Positions 50,980 to 60,943 are shown, numbered from the stretch's first letter. The stretch is DNA of 64,000 bases from Laccaria trichodermophora (GCA_018417955.1 JACTVC010000018.1:248001-312000); one strand, 5' to 3'. Notes: generated by a model not told the origin, from the letters alone. A program made the numbers and translations.

Positions 50980-51930
50980 AGAACCTGCCCTGCTCTTTCA
51001 AATTCCATGCCCCACTCTTTCAAATTCCGCATGGAAGATTCTCAATACCATACCCCACTCTTTCAAATTCTGTGCAGAGAATTTTCAATTCCACCCCCCC
51101 TTCTTCAAATTCCACATGCCAAATTTTGCATTCTGTATTCCACTCTTTCATATTCCATACCCTGCCCTTTCAAATGCTGCAGAGAATTCCTCTCCTTCCC
51201 TATGCTTCCCCCCCAACTTTTTCAAGTCTTCCCCCAAACTGTTTCCCCAGCTTCCCCCTGCTCCCCCCCTTTCTCCCCTTCTGTAAATTTATCTCCCCTC
51301 CTTCCCTATGCCTTCCCCCCAACTTTTTCAAGTCTCCCCCCAAATGGTTCCCCCTGCTCCCAGCCTCCCCCCCTCTCTCCTCTTCTGTAAATTTGTTTCC
51401 TCTCCTTCCCTATGCTCCCCCCCCAACTTTTTCAAGTCTCCCCCCATTTTGTTTCTCCTGCTGCCCCCCTGCTCCCCCCCCTCTTCCCTTCTGAAAATTT
51501 ATTTCCCCTCTTCCCTATGCTTCCCCCCAACTTTTTCAAGTCTCCCCCCATTTTGTTTTGGCTGCTGCCCCCTGCTTCCCCCTCTCTTCCCTTCTGAAAA
51601 TTTGTTTCCCCTCTTCCCTGTGTTTCCCCCCCAACTTTTTCAAGTCTTCCCCCAATTTGTTTCCCCTGCTTCCCCCTGCTCCTCCCCCTCTCTCCTCTTC
51701 TGTAAATTTGTTTCCCTCCTCCCCTTCCCTATACTTTCCCCCCCAACTATCTCAAGTCTCCCCCCAATTTGTTTCCCCAGCTTCCCCCTCTCCCTCCTCT
51801 CCCCTTCTGTAAATTGGTCTCCCCTCCTTCCCTATGCTTCCCCCCAAAAATTTCCAAGTCACCCCCCTTTGGTAAATTTGTTTCCCCTCCTCTCCCATTG
51901 TTTCCCCCCTCTTTGCCAAGTCATACCTGT
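50980..51930 (+). repeat. Pyrimidine-rich satellite array with ~105-bp monomers
   Basis: From 51180 a CT-rich unit with TTCCCTATGCTTCCCC, AACTTTTTCAAGTCT and TTCTGTAAATTTGTTTCCCC repeats about seven times. CTATGCTTCC-like anchors at 51201, 51306, 51408, 51513, 51616, 51728 and 51833 give 102-112 bp spacing. The preceding 200 bp have a shorter CACTCTTTCAAATTCC repeat. Confidence 0.88.
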
Positions 51931-52154
51931 AGCTCCATTTAGCTAGGTTATGATCTATGAATATCTGTGATGATGGTTCATTACATTTATTGTTCCAGGA
52001 TGACAAGCTAACCCATTGAGGTAGATATACTTTACAGGCACTAGCTACTCTATGCCAGATGAGGTACTTACACTCTGGAGCTAGCCAGCTGTACTCATCA
52101 AGATGGGCAATTCTGACAAAAAGATTTGTCATGGGGTATGTAAAAAGGGTATGT

Positions 52155-55100
52155 TTACTTGTGAGGAGGGGGCTTAGCGCTGTCCCTTAGGCGACGCTTA
52201 GCTCTCGGTACTTGTTTAACAACTGATTCCTCAGTTGGGGAATCTTCCTTTTCCTTGCCCTTGGACTCATTTGCCATTCGTCGGCGAACGTTTCGGTTAT
52301 CCGTCATGAACGTTTTCTTGGCGTGCAAAGCTTTTGCTCCGGTAAGTTCAGCGCTCATGCAGAACGCTTCCTTCGAGGTCTTACTCAGTCCAGCGATATA
52401 AGCGGAAGAAGAGGCCTCAGCCTGTGTTTCGACAATCATAGCTAAGTACTCTCTGTCGTGTGCGGCCTCTAGCTCGTGATCTAAATCTACGTCTATTAAA
52501 TTGGCGTTATGGAGACCATCCCACTTTCCGTAGTGACTACAGTCTCTGGCATAGTGGTAAGGACTATCGCAAATGAAGCAAGAGCCGTTGGTAGGGGGTT
52601 TAGCACTTTTAACGCTATCATCCCTTGGAAAGGAGATGCCGTTCATGACTTTGCCCCTTGGCCACTTTGAAGAACTGGGTGTGCTGCTCTTCTCGTTGCG
52701 TTTACGGAACGTTGCTGCATAAACTTCGGCACTCTCGTCAGTGTTCGAGTCACTGCCTTCATCCTTAATTAGGGCTGGAGATTCAACGGGAGGATCTGAA
52801 GAAGCAACATGTGCAGTTCGCCCATAACGTCCCTTGCCTGGGACTGACGGCTTGTCTCCATGTCCTGCCGCCGTGTTTCGAGCGCGAATCTCGCTGCTTT
52901 GCCAATCATTAATGAGGCTGGTGGCTAGACGACTGGCCGCGCTTTGTAGCGCGAAGATAGACGGGCAATTCACGTCGTTGAGGTCTTTTTCCCATTCAAT
53001 GGGTTGGTTACGCAGAATGCGGTCAACCGCACCTGGACCGTCCAGATCATCGGGGTGAAGGAACATATGGTGACGAACTCTACGTTGTATGAAGTCGATT
53101 GGATCCTCGGTAGTATGCCCTTTTTGGCAGAAGAACATGGCTTCGAACTCGTAAAGCCTTTCACGCGACCAACGTAGGTCAAGGAACTGGACACGAAGAC
53201 TGATCATCATGTGTTCCCAATCCTGACAGAAGTACGTCTGGTCAGTTAACGGCAGACATTCCCACCAGCTTTTTGCACGGCCTGACCACTTATAAGGGGC
53301 CATGGCGGCTACACCTTCCTTCATTTTATCGCTCATTCTAGCTAGGAAGGACATAGAACTGATATAGTCGATGGCGGTGGAGCCATGACCATCCCAAGCG
53401 GGTACTACCGATGAGTTGAGCTTGTGATTCAGCTGCCACTCATCGGAGTAAGGGAAGGGCGAGTACCCTGTCCATCCAGAAGGGTTACCAGGAGAAGGAT
53501 CCCCGCCTCCTCCTGGGGGGCCGCCGGGAGGGCCTTCAGGAGGCCCGCCATTGGGACCGCCGCTGCCGCCATTAGGACCACCGCCTGGACCATTGTTGCC
53601 TGGGTCGTCGTCAGGGGGACCTCCTCCTGAAGGAGGGTCACTAGGGGACCTCAGATCATCATCACTGGGCGATGGTATCGGGCGATTATCTTTGAACTGA
53701 TAGCTGGTCCAACGCGAAGGCGCGCTGCTGGCAGGAGCTGGTGGTTGTTCAGGTGCTTTAGTGGCTAAATGGGGAGGCGTTTGCCGGCCGGCGAACCACA
53801 CGGTTGGTGTGGGTTTCGCTACAGCTTGGGAACCCTGCTCAACGCCCGTGTTTACCACTGGCGCTGCAGCGGGAGCATCACCTGCTGGCAACTCTATTTT
53901 ACCCATGCCAGGCATAGTTGATATGGCATGACGCCTATGAGCAACCGCTGAAATGGAAGCTGGCATTGGCACCTTGGCGCTTTGAGTGGCAATCGTAGGA
54001 ATCGCAGATGGAGCGTATTGAGTGGTAGGAGCAATCGAAGGGGCGAGTAGTGATAAGGCTCTGTTGGACTGAGAGGTGGCGTAGAGGTCTCTTGACTTTG
54101 GCAATTTGGCAAACGCTTGATCCAGCGCTCTGACCTTGTAACTGGCGTTGCTAGCTGAACGCGCAGCTATGACCGCCCCGGTAGGAGGCGTGTTGTAGAT
54201 GCGAGTACGAGGATCTTTATAGAAGACCGTAGGTACTCTCTCATTCATCCTATTAGCAGCTGCTACGGCAGCTTCCGTCAGACGACTGACTCCATCGCGA
54301 TACGCGGCTGGGACGTCAGCTTCGTAGTCTGGTCGTAGAAGGAGTTTCCCTACTTCTTCGGGGGCCTCGTCTTGGCCAAATCGGGAACGGACGGATGGCC
54401 GAGTTGAGTACAACGTGCTGACAGATTGTTGTTCGTCAGATTGCAGGAAAATCTTTCTCATGGCGTTGAAGTATTCCTTAATGTGTGAATTACAGACTTG
54501 GCAACGTTGTTGTAATACTATGAAGGTAAGCAAGATATCCTTCTTGTTGGTGTGCCAGGCTAACAAGCGTAGCATCTTCCATTCTGGATCGAAAGCGAAG
54601 AGTTGATGATCGCCTTCTTCCAAAAGAGTTTGGAAGGCACGAAGGATTTGGTACATAGCTAAGTAGAGCTGAGCTATTTCCTCCAGTAAAACAGAAGGTA
54701 CCGAGTAGTATTTCACTGAGTCCACTGTGAGCTCATGGATGTATTCCGGAGTCAAGCGAACTTGAGGAAAGCTGTCGATCATCGTAGGGAGGTTAACCCA
54801 TAGTCCCTGGACGTGAGGCGCGGACCAGCGCCATAAGAGGTCACGAATTCCTTGAGAATCCTCCAGGGATTTTCCAGGGAGCTTCCCGTCGATGCCGCCG
54901 AAGAAGATCAGTGGGTCATCATCTACGGCTGGGTTGAAACGAGGATGGTAACGAGCTAAGGAAACCGAGAGGGGTTCGTCATAGATCAAGACGTCCTCAT
55001 AGGTCGGGATCCCTTCGAAGATACGCTGGGATCCACTAGGGCTCTTGTTGCCTAGCGTAGAGAGGCTCGAAATCGTAGTTAGGTACGTAAGGGAAGGTGC

Positions 55101-55520
55101 ATCCGAGAGGATTTGACCTGTCTCCTGCAGCATCGTGAGGTTCGGACCAGGAGGGTTGATCGTAATCGGTACAACGCTGCCTTGCGGCGCGCTGGAACCT
55201 GACTGAGGAAGAGGGAGTGGAGCTGGGGCTTTCTGTGAGGACGCCCCTGGCTTGATAGGTTTGGTTTGCGATGTAACCGCCACTTTACCTTTCGCGGAAG
55301 GAACAGCTGGGGTGCTAGCACCCTTAGCGCTCTCTTCAACGATCGGTGGCGTGGTTGTCACTTTTCCCTTCACAGGAGGAACAGCTGAGGTGCTAGCACC
55401 TTTAGCGCTCTCTTCCGCGAGTTGAAGGTTTTTGGAGGCTGCTCTAGTTGAGCGGCCAGTAGTTTTGGGTTTGTCGGTGGAGTCGACGAGGTCAGCATTG
55501 GATTGAGATGGGGTAGCCAT
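52155..55520 (-). CDS. Gag of the Gypsy chromovirus
   Basis: The likely start is the Met at 55520 (MATPSQSNADLVD); the frame is open a further 25 codons upstream. About 1,121 aa, long for Gag. The N-terminus is Ala/Ser/Lys-rich, with duplicated EESAKGAST.AVP segments. The middle is a helical region (YEDVLIYDEPLSVSLARYHP ... LLRLLAWHTNKKDILLTFI). A Gly/Pro-rich linker (GGGPPDDDPGNNGPGG) follows. The capsid-like retrotransposon Gag domain reads PFPYSDEWQLNHKLNSSVVP, WSGRAKSWWECLPLTDQTYF and DLRWSRERLYEFEAM. The zinc knuckle is CFICDSPYHYARDC (CX2CX4HX4C) and the tail is Lys-rich. The long N-terminal extension is unusual. The frame is intact. Confidence 0.88.
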   Translation of the reverse strand: MATPSQSNADLVDSTDKPKTTGRSTRAASKNLQLAEESAKGASTSAVPPVKGKVTTTPPIVEESAKGASTPAVPSAKGKVAVTSQTKPIKPGASSQKAPAPLPLPQSGSSAPQGSVVPITINPPGPNLTMLQETGQILSDAPSLTYLTTISSLSTLGNKSPSGSQRIFEGIPTYEDVLIYDEPLSVSLARYHPRFNPAVDDDPLIFFGGIDGKLPGKSLEDSQGIRDLLWRWSAPHVQGLWVNLPTMIDSFPQVRLTPEYIHELTVDSVKYYSVPSVLLEEIAQLYLAMYQILRAFQTLLEEGDHQLFAFDPEWKMLRLLAWHTNKKDILLTFIVLQQRCQVCNSHIKEYFNAMRKIFLQSDEQQSVSTLYSTRPSVRSRFGQDEAPEEVGKLLLRPDYEADVPAAYRDGVSRLTEAAVAAANRMNERVPTVFYKDPRTRIYNTPPTGAVIAARSASNASYKVRALDQAFAKLPKSRDLYATSQSNRALSLLAPSIAPTTQYAPSAIPTIATQSAKVPMPASISAVAHRRHAISTMPGMGKIELPAGDAPAAAPVVNTGVEQGSQAVAKPTPTVWFAGRQTPPHLATKAPEQPPAPASSAPSRWTSYQFKDNRPIPSPSDDDLRSPSDPPSGGGPPDDDPGNNGPGGGPNGGSGGPNGGPPEGPPGGPPGGGGDPSPGNPSGWTGYSPFPYSDEWQLNHKLNSSVVPAWDGHGSTAIDYISSMSFLARMSDKMKEGVAAMAPYKWSGRAKSWWECLPLTDQTYFCQDWEHMMISLRVQFLDLRWSRERLYEFEAMFFCQKGHTTEDPIDFIQRRVRHHMFLHPDDLDGPGAVDRILRNQPIEWEKDLNDVNCPSIFALQSAASRLATSLINDWQSSEIRARNTAAGHGDKPSVPGKGRYGRTAHVASSDPPVESPALIKDEGSDSNTDESAEVYAATFRKRNEKSSTPSSSKWPRGKVMNGISFPRDDSVKSAKPPTNGSCFICDSPYHYARDCSHYGKWDGLHNANLIDVDLDHELEAAHDREYLAMIVETQAEASSSAYIAGLSKTSKEAFCMSAELTGAKALHAKKTFMTDNRNVRRRMANESKGKEKEDSPTEESVVKQVPRAKRRLRDSAKPPPHK

Positions 55521-56012
55521 GGTAGTGTAGCTGGGAAAAGACGAAACTACGGTTTCGTCTTTTGTATACGCAAGGGGCCCCCTAATAGATTGCAAATTCT
55601 TTGCCGACTCGTAGATACGCTGATCTAGGGAGATCCTTCATCCGAGAGACATGTGGCATAGCTAAGTCGGAATGGATCGGTTGGGAGAGGGGTAGACTGA
55701 TTGGGTGAAGGTGCCGGGTGAAGGATCTAGCTGGGGCTAGGCGACTGATGGAATCCGGATGATTGGGATAGCCGAAGAGAGTCGAATAGCCGTGAACGCT
55801 GTGGCAGCGCTCCAGGGCATCCTCGCGCGAATGCAGGAAGGACTGCGCTCAGCGACAAGAGGGGAATTGGATAATGGTTGGTACACGAGGGAGGACGATG
55901 GAGGTGGCAGGTAATGTGTCACACTCACGATGGCGTGATCGGAGTACCGCCTCCGAATTCTCCCGAGGCGAGACTTCAACATCGAATGTGAAGTCCGCGG
56001 TGCCCCCACCAA
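55521..56012 (-). promoter_or_regulatory. Gypsy 5' leader with primer-binding-site candidate
   Basis: On the minus strand the 5' LTR ends at 56013, and one T later TGGTGGGGGCACCGCGG begins. A TGG start is expected where the CCA of a tRNA primer pairs, although I cannot name the tRNA. About 490 bp of leader separate this from the gag Met. Confidence 0.5.
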
Positions 56013-56391
56013 TGTGAAACCTCAGTGCGTGCGGGGACTTCGTGCGAGGGAAGTCTCGTAGTACCGTAGCTACATGTAGTAGCGTAGTCTTGATGAATTG
56101 AAGAGAGGAGAGAACGCTGCCTTACGGCACGCTCATCTACTCGAGTTGCCTAGCAATCCTAGGTGGGATTCTCTATAACCCTGAGAGTGGGCTCTCGTAT
56201 CCTGTGGAGGAGGGAGCATTATGCAGGGAGCTCGCCCTTTGGTCTTACCAGCAGTGGACACAGGACACACTTCACGCGAGCTTGGTAGCAAGATGAATAT
56301 GGTTATGTCTAAAGGTCCTCAAGAATGTACAAGCGATATGACTACGTGATTAGTAAGCCGTGCCTGCGCGTATCCCGAACTCCGTATCACA
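56013..56391 (-). repeat. Right (5') LTR of the Gypsy element
   Basis: 379 bp, TGTGAAACC...ATCACA, nearly identical to the left LTR and followed at once by the GATGT target duplication (56392-56396). Confidence 0.95.
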
Positions 56392-56758
56392 GATGTCGGC
56401 CATTGCAGAAGTCGGGAAAGGTTGCCAAGGTTCAGAAAAATTGACTGATGAATGAGAAGACTTTTTTACGCGTCAGAACGATAAACTGAGCGACAAGGAG
56501 AGCAGTTCTCCTTGTCAGACTTTCAGAGACATATATGATTGTTTGTACTTATGAGTACAAACGCGAGGTTTCAAGTTCGTTCTGACGCTCTGACGTTATC
56601 TTATCCGATAATGAGCTTGTCACTCGTTCCTCGTGCTCGCTCATCGCGGACTCAAGCAGTTGAAAATCAACTGCGCTTGCCTCCGATGTACATTGTACAC
56701 ACACAGGTACTGAATTGGACCCTCTGGTACAAGCAATTGTAAACAATTTCGATCAACG
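56392..56758 (-). mobile_element. 5' end of the interrupted Ngaro-like element and kinase promoter
   Basis: The gag start codon (ATG at 56403-56401) lies here, followed in the coding direction by the Gypsy element. Beyond it (56404 upward) is the element's 5' non-coding or terminal-repeat region; its outer edge is not visible. Somewhere before 56759 the sequence becomes host promoter DNA for the SRPK-like kinase. Confidence 0.6.
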
Positions 56759-58232
56759 TTGCCCATCCCCAGTCCTCACCGATTTCGAATGCTTGCTCTC
56801 CTTCGACTGAGAGGAAACCGGTTTCATTCCCCTATTCACTTCTTCACTCCAGTCTTGCGTCGTACTTCCACAACGATGGCCTCTCGTTTCATTCCTTTGC
56901 GCCTTGATGGGATCGAGGATGTCGAAAATTACCAACCTGGTGGTTACCACCCAATATCGGTTGGCGACGCCTTCGATAATGGACGTTTCAGGGTCCTTTG
57001 TAAATTAGGATTTGGAGGCTCCTCTGTTGTTTGGCTGGCTCGCGACCACCAGGGAGAGGGAGACCGGGGCAGAATCGTCACCCTCAAGGCAATGCGCGCC
57101 GACGTTTCCTCATTCAAGGACCCCAGCGAGGTCCCCGAACTGGCTATTTCCCAAAAACTCAGAGCATCTCTCCCTCCTTCTGAGTCTGTCGCCCTCCAGA
57201 CTGTCGACCACCATTTCTTCGTACAAGGTCCGAACGGCTCCCATCTATTTCTCATATTCCCTCTTGCTAGCCCCAACATCCTTGCCATTTCACACTCTCC
57301 CGGGCGAACTGCTGGTAGTCGACGACTACGTGCAGACTTGGCTAGGAAGGTCGCCAAACAAACGGCGATGACGATATACCACATGCACAGTGCCGGCGTC
57401 GTTCATGGAGGTAAGCAGTCTCTGCCTCTTTTTCAATGATGAATGATTCCATCTAGACTTGACCACATCGAACATCTTGTTGCGCCTATCACCCCATGTC
57501 ATCAAATGGTCGGACGGTGAGGTGTATGCCCATCTGGGTGACCCTGAGACGGAGGATGTTAGAACCCGTGGCGGAAAACCGCCTGGCCCTCACACACCAG
57601 CCGTGCTTGTTGCACCCATCAAGAACTCCAAGATGTCGGACGCAAGTCTTCTTCAAGAAAGCATCATCGTCAGTGACTTCGGCCAGTCCTACATCATCGC
57701 CTCTCCACCACCGTCCTACGAGCCACGGACGGTGCTGAATTACCTGTCGCCGGAAGCACGGTTTGAGGGGCGCGCGGGCCTAGAGGCGGACATTTGGGCG
57801 CTCGGATGCGCGATCTTTGAAATCCGCGCGAGCGTTGCCCTCTTCGAACCCTTATTGGGAAGTGACGTCGATATTCTCAGGCAGACAGTTGAGACGCTGG
57901 GGCGGCTACCCGACCCTTGGTGGGCTGCTTTCGAACAGCGCGCACTATGGTTTGAGGGTGACGGGCAACCAAAGAGCGAGGAGGATCAAGAACGCGCAGG
58001 CGTGTTTCTGAAAGCTTACAAGAACTCCATCAGGGCGAAGTTGCTCGAGATAGGCGAGCAGGACGATCCGCCGATTGAAGATGAAGGTCCACTGATTGAA
58101 AAGCCTGGGGTGCGACTGCATGAGGAAGAAGTTGGACTGTTGGAGGATCTTTTGGAGAAGATGTTGAAGTATCGCCCAGAGGAGAGGATTAGCATACACG
58201 ATGTCATTCAGCATCCGTGGTTCTGCCTTTGA
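56759..58232 (+). CDS. SRPK-like serine/threonine protein kinase
   Basis: Exon 1 (56759-57410) and exon 2 (57457-58232) are joined by a 46-bp intron (GTAAGC...CTAG), which restores the catalytic loop HGDLTTSNIL. Kinase landmarks: EDVENYQPGGYHPISVGDAF (the N-terminal signature of SRPK-type kinases), the glycine loop LGFGGSSVVWLARD, the VAIK-type Lys in VTLKAMRAD, the DFG as VSDFGQS, the APE-like YLSPEARFEG and EADIWALGCAIFEI. The last lobe ends LKYRPEERISIHDVIQHPWF. The first Met gives 475 aa with an Arg-rich, acid-free leader (residues 1-39), possibly a mitochondrial presequence. The Met at 56876 (MASRFIPLRLDG) gives 436 aa. SRPKs phosphorylate SR splicing factors; this agaric subgroup has no assigned substrate. 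The Ngaro-like element abuts its promoter. Confidence 0.85.
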
Positions 58233-58347
58233 AGGATCATGGAACAAAGTGATATACGTGTGCAGTTACATGTAACATACATACTCAGGTCAAAATGAAT
58301 TACAAGTATGAATACCTCGATACGACAAAATCACCCCCTTTTGCGTC

Positions 58348-58804
58348 TCAATCCACGTCATGGACAATTTCCTCGTCACCTTCAATCAGAATGTATCCTT
58401 TACCTTTCTTGTACTGGAGCTCCCAAAACTCAGGATTAGGAGCACTCGACGTTGCAGGGATTGCCTTAGTCCCAGCTAGATCGACATTGTAGTGTAGGGC
58501 AAAGCCCACATTCTTCTCGGCTACGAGGGATTAGACTAGCTTCCGACTTACTGTTCACGATATCGCCTGTGATGTGTGGGACAGTCTTGACATACTTGCC
58601 CGCAACACGGCTCGTCGTGTGGATTCCATGTCTGAGCAGCTGTCATGATACAGATGGGCGCAGTGACCAAAAGACGACTTGCCTAATCACGGCGGTGTCC
58701 ATGCCTTTTGAACGTGCTGCTTGGGTCATGAGGTGCTCGTAAAACTGTACGAGGGCCTGGGAGCTTGGCTTGGTACATTTCCAGACAATCTTGACGGCTG
58801 ACAT
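58348..58804 (-). CDS. Small three-exon protein of unknown function, 124 aa
   Basis: Exons 58804-58683, 58631-58552 and 58520-58348 join in frame (375 nt). The first intron is GC-AG (AG/GCAAGT...CTCAG); the second is GT-AG (A/GTAAGT...CGTAG). The protein reads MSAVKIVWKCTKPSSQALVQ, then FYEHLMTQAARSKGMDTAVI, HTTSRVAGKYVKTVPHITGD, NVGFALHYNVDLAGTKAIPA and finally an acidic end EGDEEIVHDVD. Small alpha/beta composition, with no signal or membrane span. A TATA-like AGGTATAAGT (58870-58861) lies about 60 bp upstream of the ATG. I do not recognise a family. Two splice joins that both keep frame support it. Confidence 0.7.
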
Positions 58805-59297
58805 GGTTGAAGCGATGGATGTGGGTGTTATTGTGGAGAAATGCAGGCCTCCATTCCACTACTTATACCTTGGTATGAGTGCTGTAGGCGTATTGGAGCC
58901 GATTGGCGGTGGATCAGGCGGTATACCCAAAATGTAAGAAAAGCTGTTGAGGTGAAATTCCATCGCGAATGTCCCCACAAACATTGTCACGATGACTAGC
59001 GATGACTCCTGGTGGGTCAACTGCATCCTTCAGGAAACTGATACAGCTTTCGATTTGAATTTCAACGAGGTGGCCGCAGTAAAGGGCAAGAGACTAACCT
59101 GATACAGGAAGGGTACAGGGGTCTGCGATGTCTTGAGATCTAGCAACTATGAAGTGGGAGGCTTGTTTGGAGAGGGTGTCGAAATTATGGCAAATGGTTA
59201 CTGAACGGTCCCGGAGGAGTATGTGCTGACCTTCTCGAACCTCTATAACATGGTCGATATCGACCGCTAACCAATACCCCTCCGTCTCGTCATAAAC
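58805..59297. other. Intergenic region
   Basis: It holds the TATA-bearing promoter of the 124-aa gene and the 3' flank of the GRF-finger gene. No supported coding frame. Confidence 0.4.
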
Positions 59298-60228
59298 CTA
59301 CAATGCCCCCGAGTCCGCAGAGTCTTGGAGGCCGATCAGGGAAAGGATAGGCGGTGAGAGCTTGAAGAAAGGCCACGTAAAGCCCTTCTGGATTAATCGG
59401 CTTTCAGGCTCTGTGGTGAGGGGTTTCCAGGCATGCACGGTAACTTTCTGTGCAGCCTGCTTAGCGCTAGCGATGCGCTCGGCGTCAATCTTGCTTTTGG
59501 CAAGCTCAAGACTTTGTTCTCGAGCTAGGGATTCGACGTAGATTGGGAGGAGGTGAGACGCAAAGCGTGGATCTGGTCGGGCATCAAGGGGTTGAGGGGC
59601 AGAAAGAACGGCTGCAGGAGCTGCACGTGGTTGTAAAGGGGTAGAGTCGACAGTGTCCGATGATAGCATAGATGCGGCGGTAGGAATGGCATCTGAACGA
59701 ATGGGTGGGAGCATGAGAGGTGGGCCTTGAGCAGTCCTGTGCGTCTTCGCTGTGCAGCCACCCTGTTCGATACAGTGTTTGCGACATATTCGACGCAAAC
59801 ATTCGTCGGCAATGCGAGTCTGGCCACAACCTTGAACCGAACACCTGGTGGGGGTAGATCCAGATGCTATGATGGTGGGGACATGAGACAGAGCAGTGGT
59901 GGATGGTGCAATGGGAGGAAGAGTGGATGCGGACAGCGTAGGTGGTGATGCACTCGGTGACTTGGTAGAACCTGGGGCCCAGCGAAAGAAATTGCAAGAT
60001 TCGCCGTGTTCATTTGTGAAATGACACTTGGAAGTAATGTCAATCACTGCCAGTCATTAGAAATATATCACTTACTGTCGCCATGAGGCGCCCTCGATTC
60101 CCGTTGGTGTTACTTCGGCAATACCTGAACTTCGCGAACTGCCCACAGGTCGAGCAGTTATACCCCACAAGCCTGTTCTCAGAGGGAAAAGAAGGAGAGG
60201 ATGAACGCATTTGACTGCGTTGTGACAT
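59298..60228 (-). CDS. GRF-type zinc-finger protein, two exons
   Basis: Exon 1 (60228-60076) starts MSQRSQMRSSSPSFPSENRL. A short intron (GTAAGT...CCAAG) joins it to exon 2 (60026-59298), giving 293 aa. The join restores a GRF-like zinc finger: CSTCGQFAKFRYCRSN, NGNRGRLMA, then CHF...ESCNFFRWAPG. A Ser/Thr/Pro-rich linker follows, then a second Cys/His-rich module CSVQGCGQTRIADECLRRIC RKHC...GGC..KTH. The C-terminus has a helical EQSLELAKSKIDAERIASAK and ends LQDSADSGAL. GRF fingers bind nucleic acid (single-stranded DNA in characterised proteins). Such two-module proteins are abundant in agarics and may be tied to mobile DNA; that is an impression, not shown here. Confidence 0.7.
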
Positions 60229-60757
60229 AACGACAGGTCGAATCGGTCTCAAGAAGGTGAATGGAAGGGAAGGAAGGTGGGGGGTTGCGCAAGAAGTGCG
60301 CAGAGTTGGCCCCATGGCATTTTATCCTGTGGATGGTGACATGTTGTGAGTAGAATATTGGGGAATCCAAAAGAAAACGTGCCGATGCCAATGCGAGACA
60401 TTGGCAAGGGGGTGCCGGGATTGGAATGCCGGACCGGGGGTTGGGTAGGTAGGTCGGCCGCAGGCCCAAAAAAAAATTTTTGGAACCCACCATAACATAG
60501 TGCCCAATCGGCTTGTACGGTGATTTAAACTACTCCAATAGTGCTCCTGCATGTAAAATATAGTTGTATATTGAATTGATTTATAATATCTGCCAATTTC
60601 CGGCCTGAAAATTTCACGCTGACTGTTATCTAATCTTTGTATAATTCTGAAACAGGTCTCAACAACATATCGACATGGAACGCGACACGACTGAAGTCAT
60701 ATGTTGAATAAAAAATTACCTACAACTTACTAATGAGATGATTAGGAACCTGTTCTT
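60229..60757. other. Intergenic region, no gene seen
   Basis: It contains the upstream flank of the GRF-finger gene and AT-rich DNA. A GTAGGTAGGTCGG motif near 60445 also occurs as TAGGTAGGTAGGTC near 61740. No coding frame was supported. Confidence 0.35.
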
Positions 60758-60943
60758 GATGCCGATCGGTATGCTGTATGCCCCGATTGCAAAATGCGAA
60801 TCCATTGTGGGGCCATAGGACTTGCCAATCTCAAGAAAAATCACTGTGGAACGAAAACCTGCTTGAAAGCGCAAGCAAAGCGTCAGAAGGAAGAGAAAGA
60901 AGCGAAGCGACCCACCTTGTTCTCATTTTTCTCCCGAAAATGA
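60758..60943 (+). pseudogene. Fragment of a mobile-element-associated zinc-finger protein
   Basis: A 61-codon stretch reads DADRYAVCPDCKMRIHCGAI, GLANLKKNHCGTKTC, then a Lys-rich helix and LFSFFSRK before TGA. The CxxC...HCG.xGLANLxxxHxGxKxC pattern with a terminal FFxK box is one I associate with repeated genes near agaric transposons. There is no start codon and only one exon, so it is a fragment or the last exon of a longer gene. Confidence 0.5.

Larger units (their letters stand above)
44905..52129. mobile_element. Nested 7.2-kb terminal-inverted-repeat element carrying tandem arrays
   Basis: The left end CATGAGGAATCTTTTTGTCA (44901-44920) and the right end, inverted, CATGACAAATCTTTTTGTCA (52133-52114) continue to match for 40 bp with four mismatches. 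If the outer CATG is the target duplication, the element is 44905-52129. It lies exactly between the Gypsy gag stop and the protease start. Inside are four successive tandem-repeat regions and one short open frame; no transposase was recognised, so it appears non-autonomous. Confidence 0.75.
36506..56391 (-). mobile_element. Chromodomain Gypsy LTR retrotransposon (chromovirus), 19.9 kb including a nested 7.2-kb element
   Basis: It is bounded by two 379-bp LTRs (TGTGAAACC...ATCACA) and 5-bp target duplications (GATGT). On the minus strand the order is 5' LTR (56013-56391), gag (55520-52155), a nested foreign element (52129-44905), protease, RT, RNase H, integrase and chromodomain (44878-40189), a repeat-bearing spacer, an extra 972-aa frame (39850-36932), then the 3' LTR (36506-36884). 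Without the nested DNA it is about 12.7 kb, large for a chromovirus. Only two LTR differences were noticed, so it inserted recently. A PBS-like TGGTGGGGGCACC follows the 5' LTR, and a G-rich tract precedes the 3' LTR. Confidence 0.95.

Noticed and set aside
51308..51946. 212-aa Pro/Phe/Ser-rich frame
   Set aside because: It is a translation of the CT-rich 105-bp satellite; overlapping frames are equally open.
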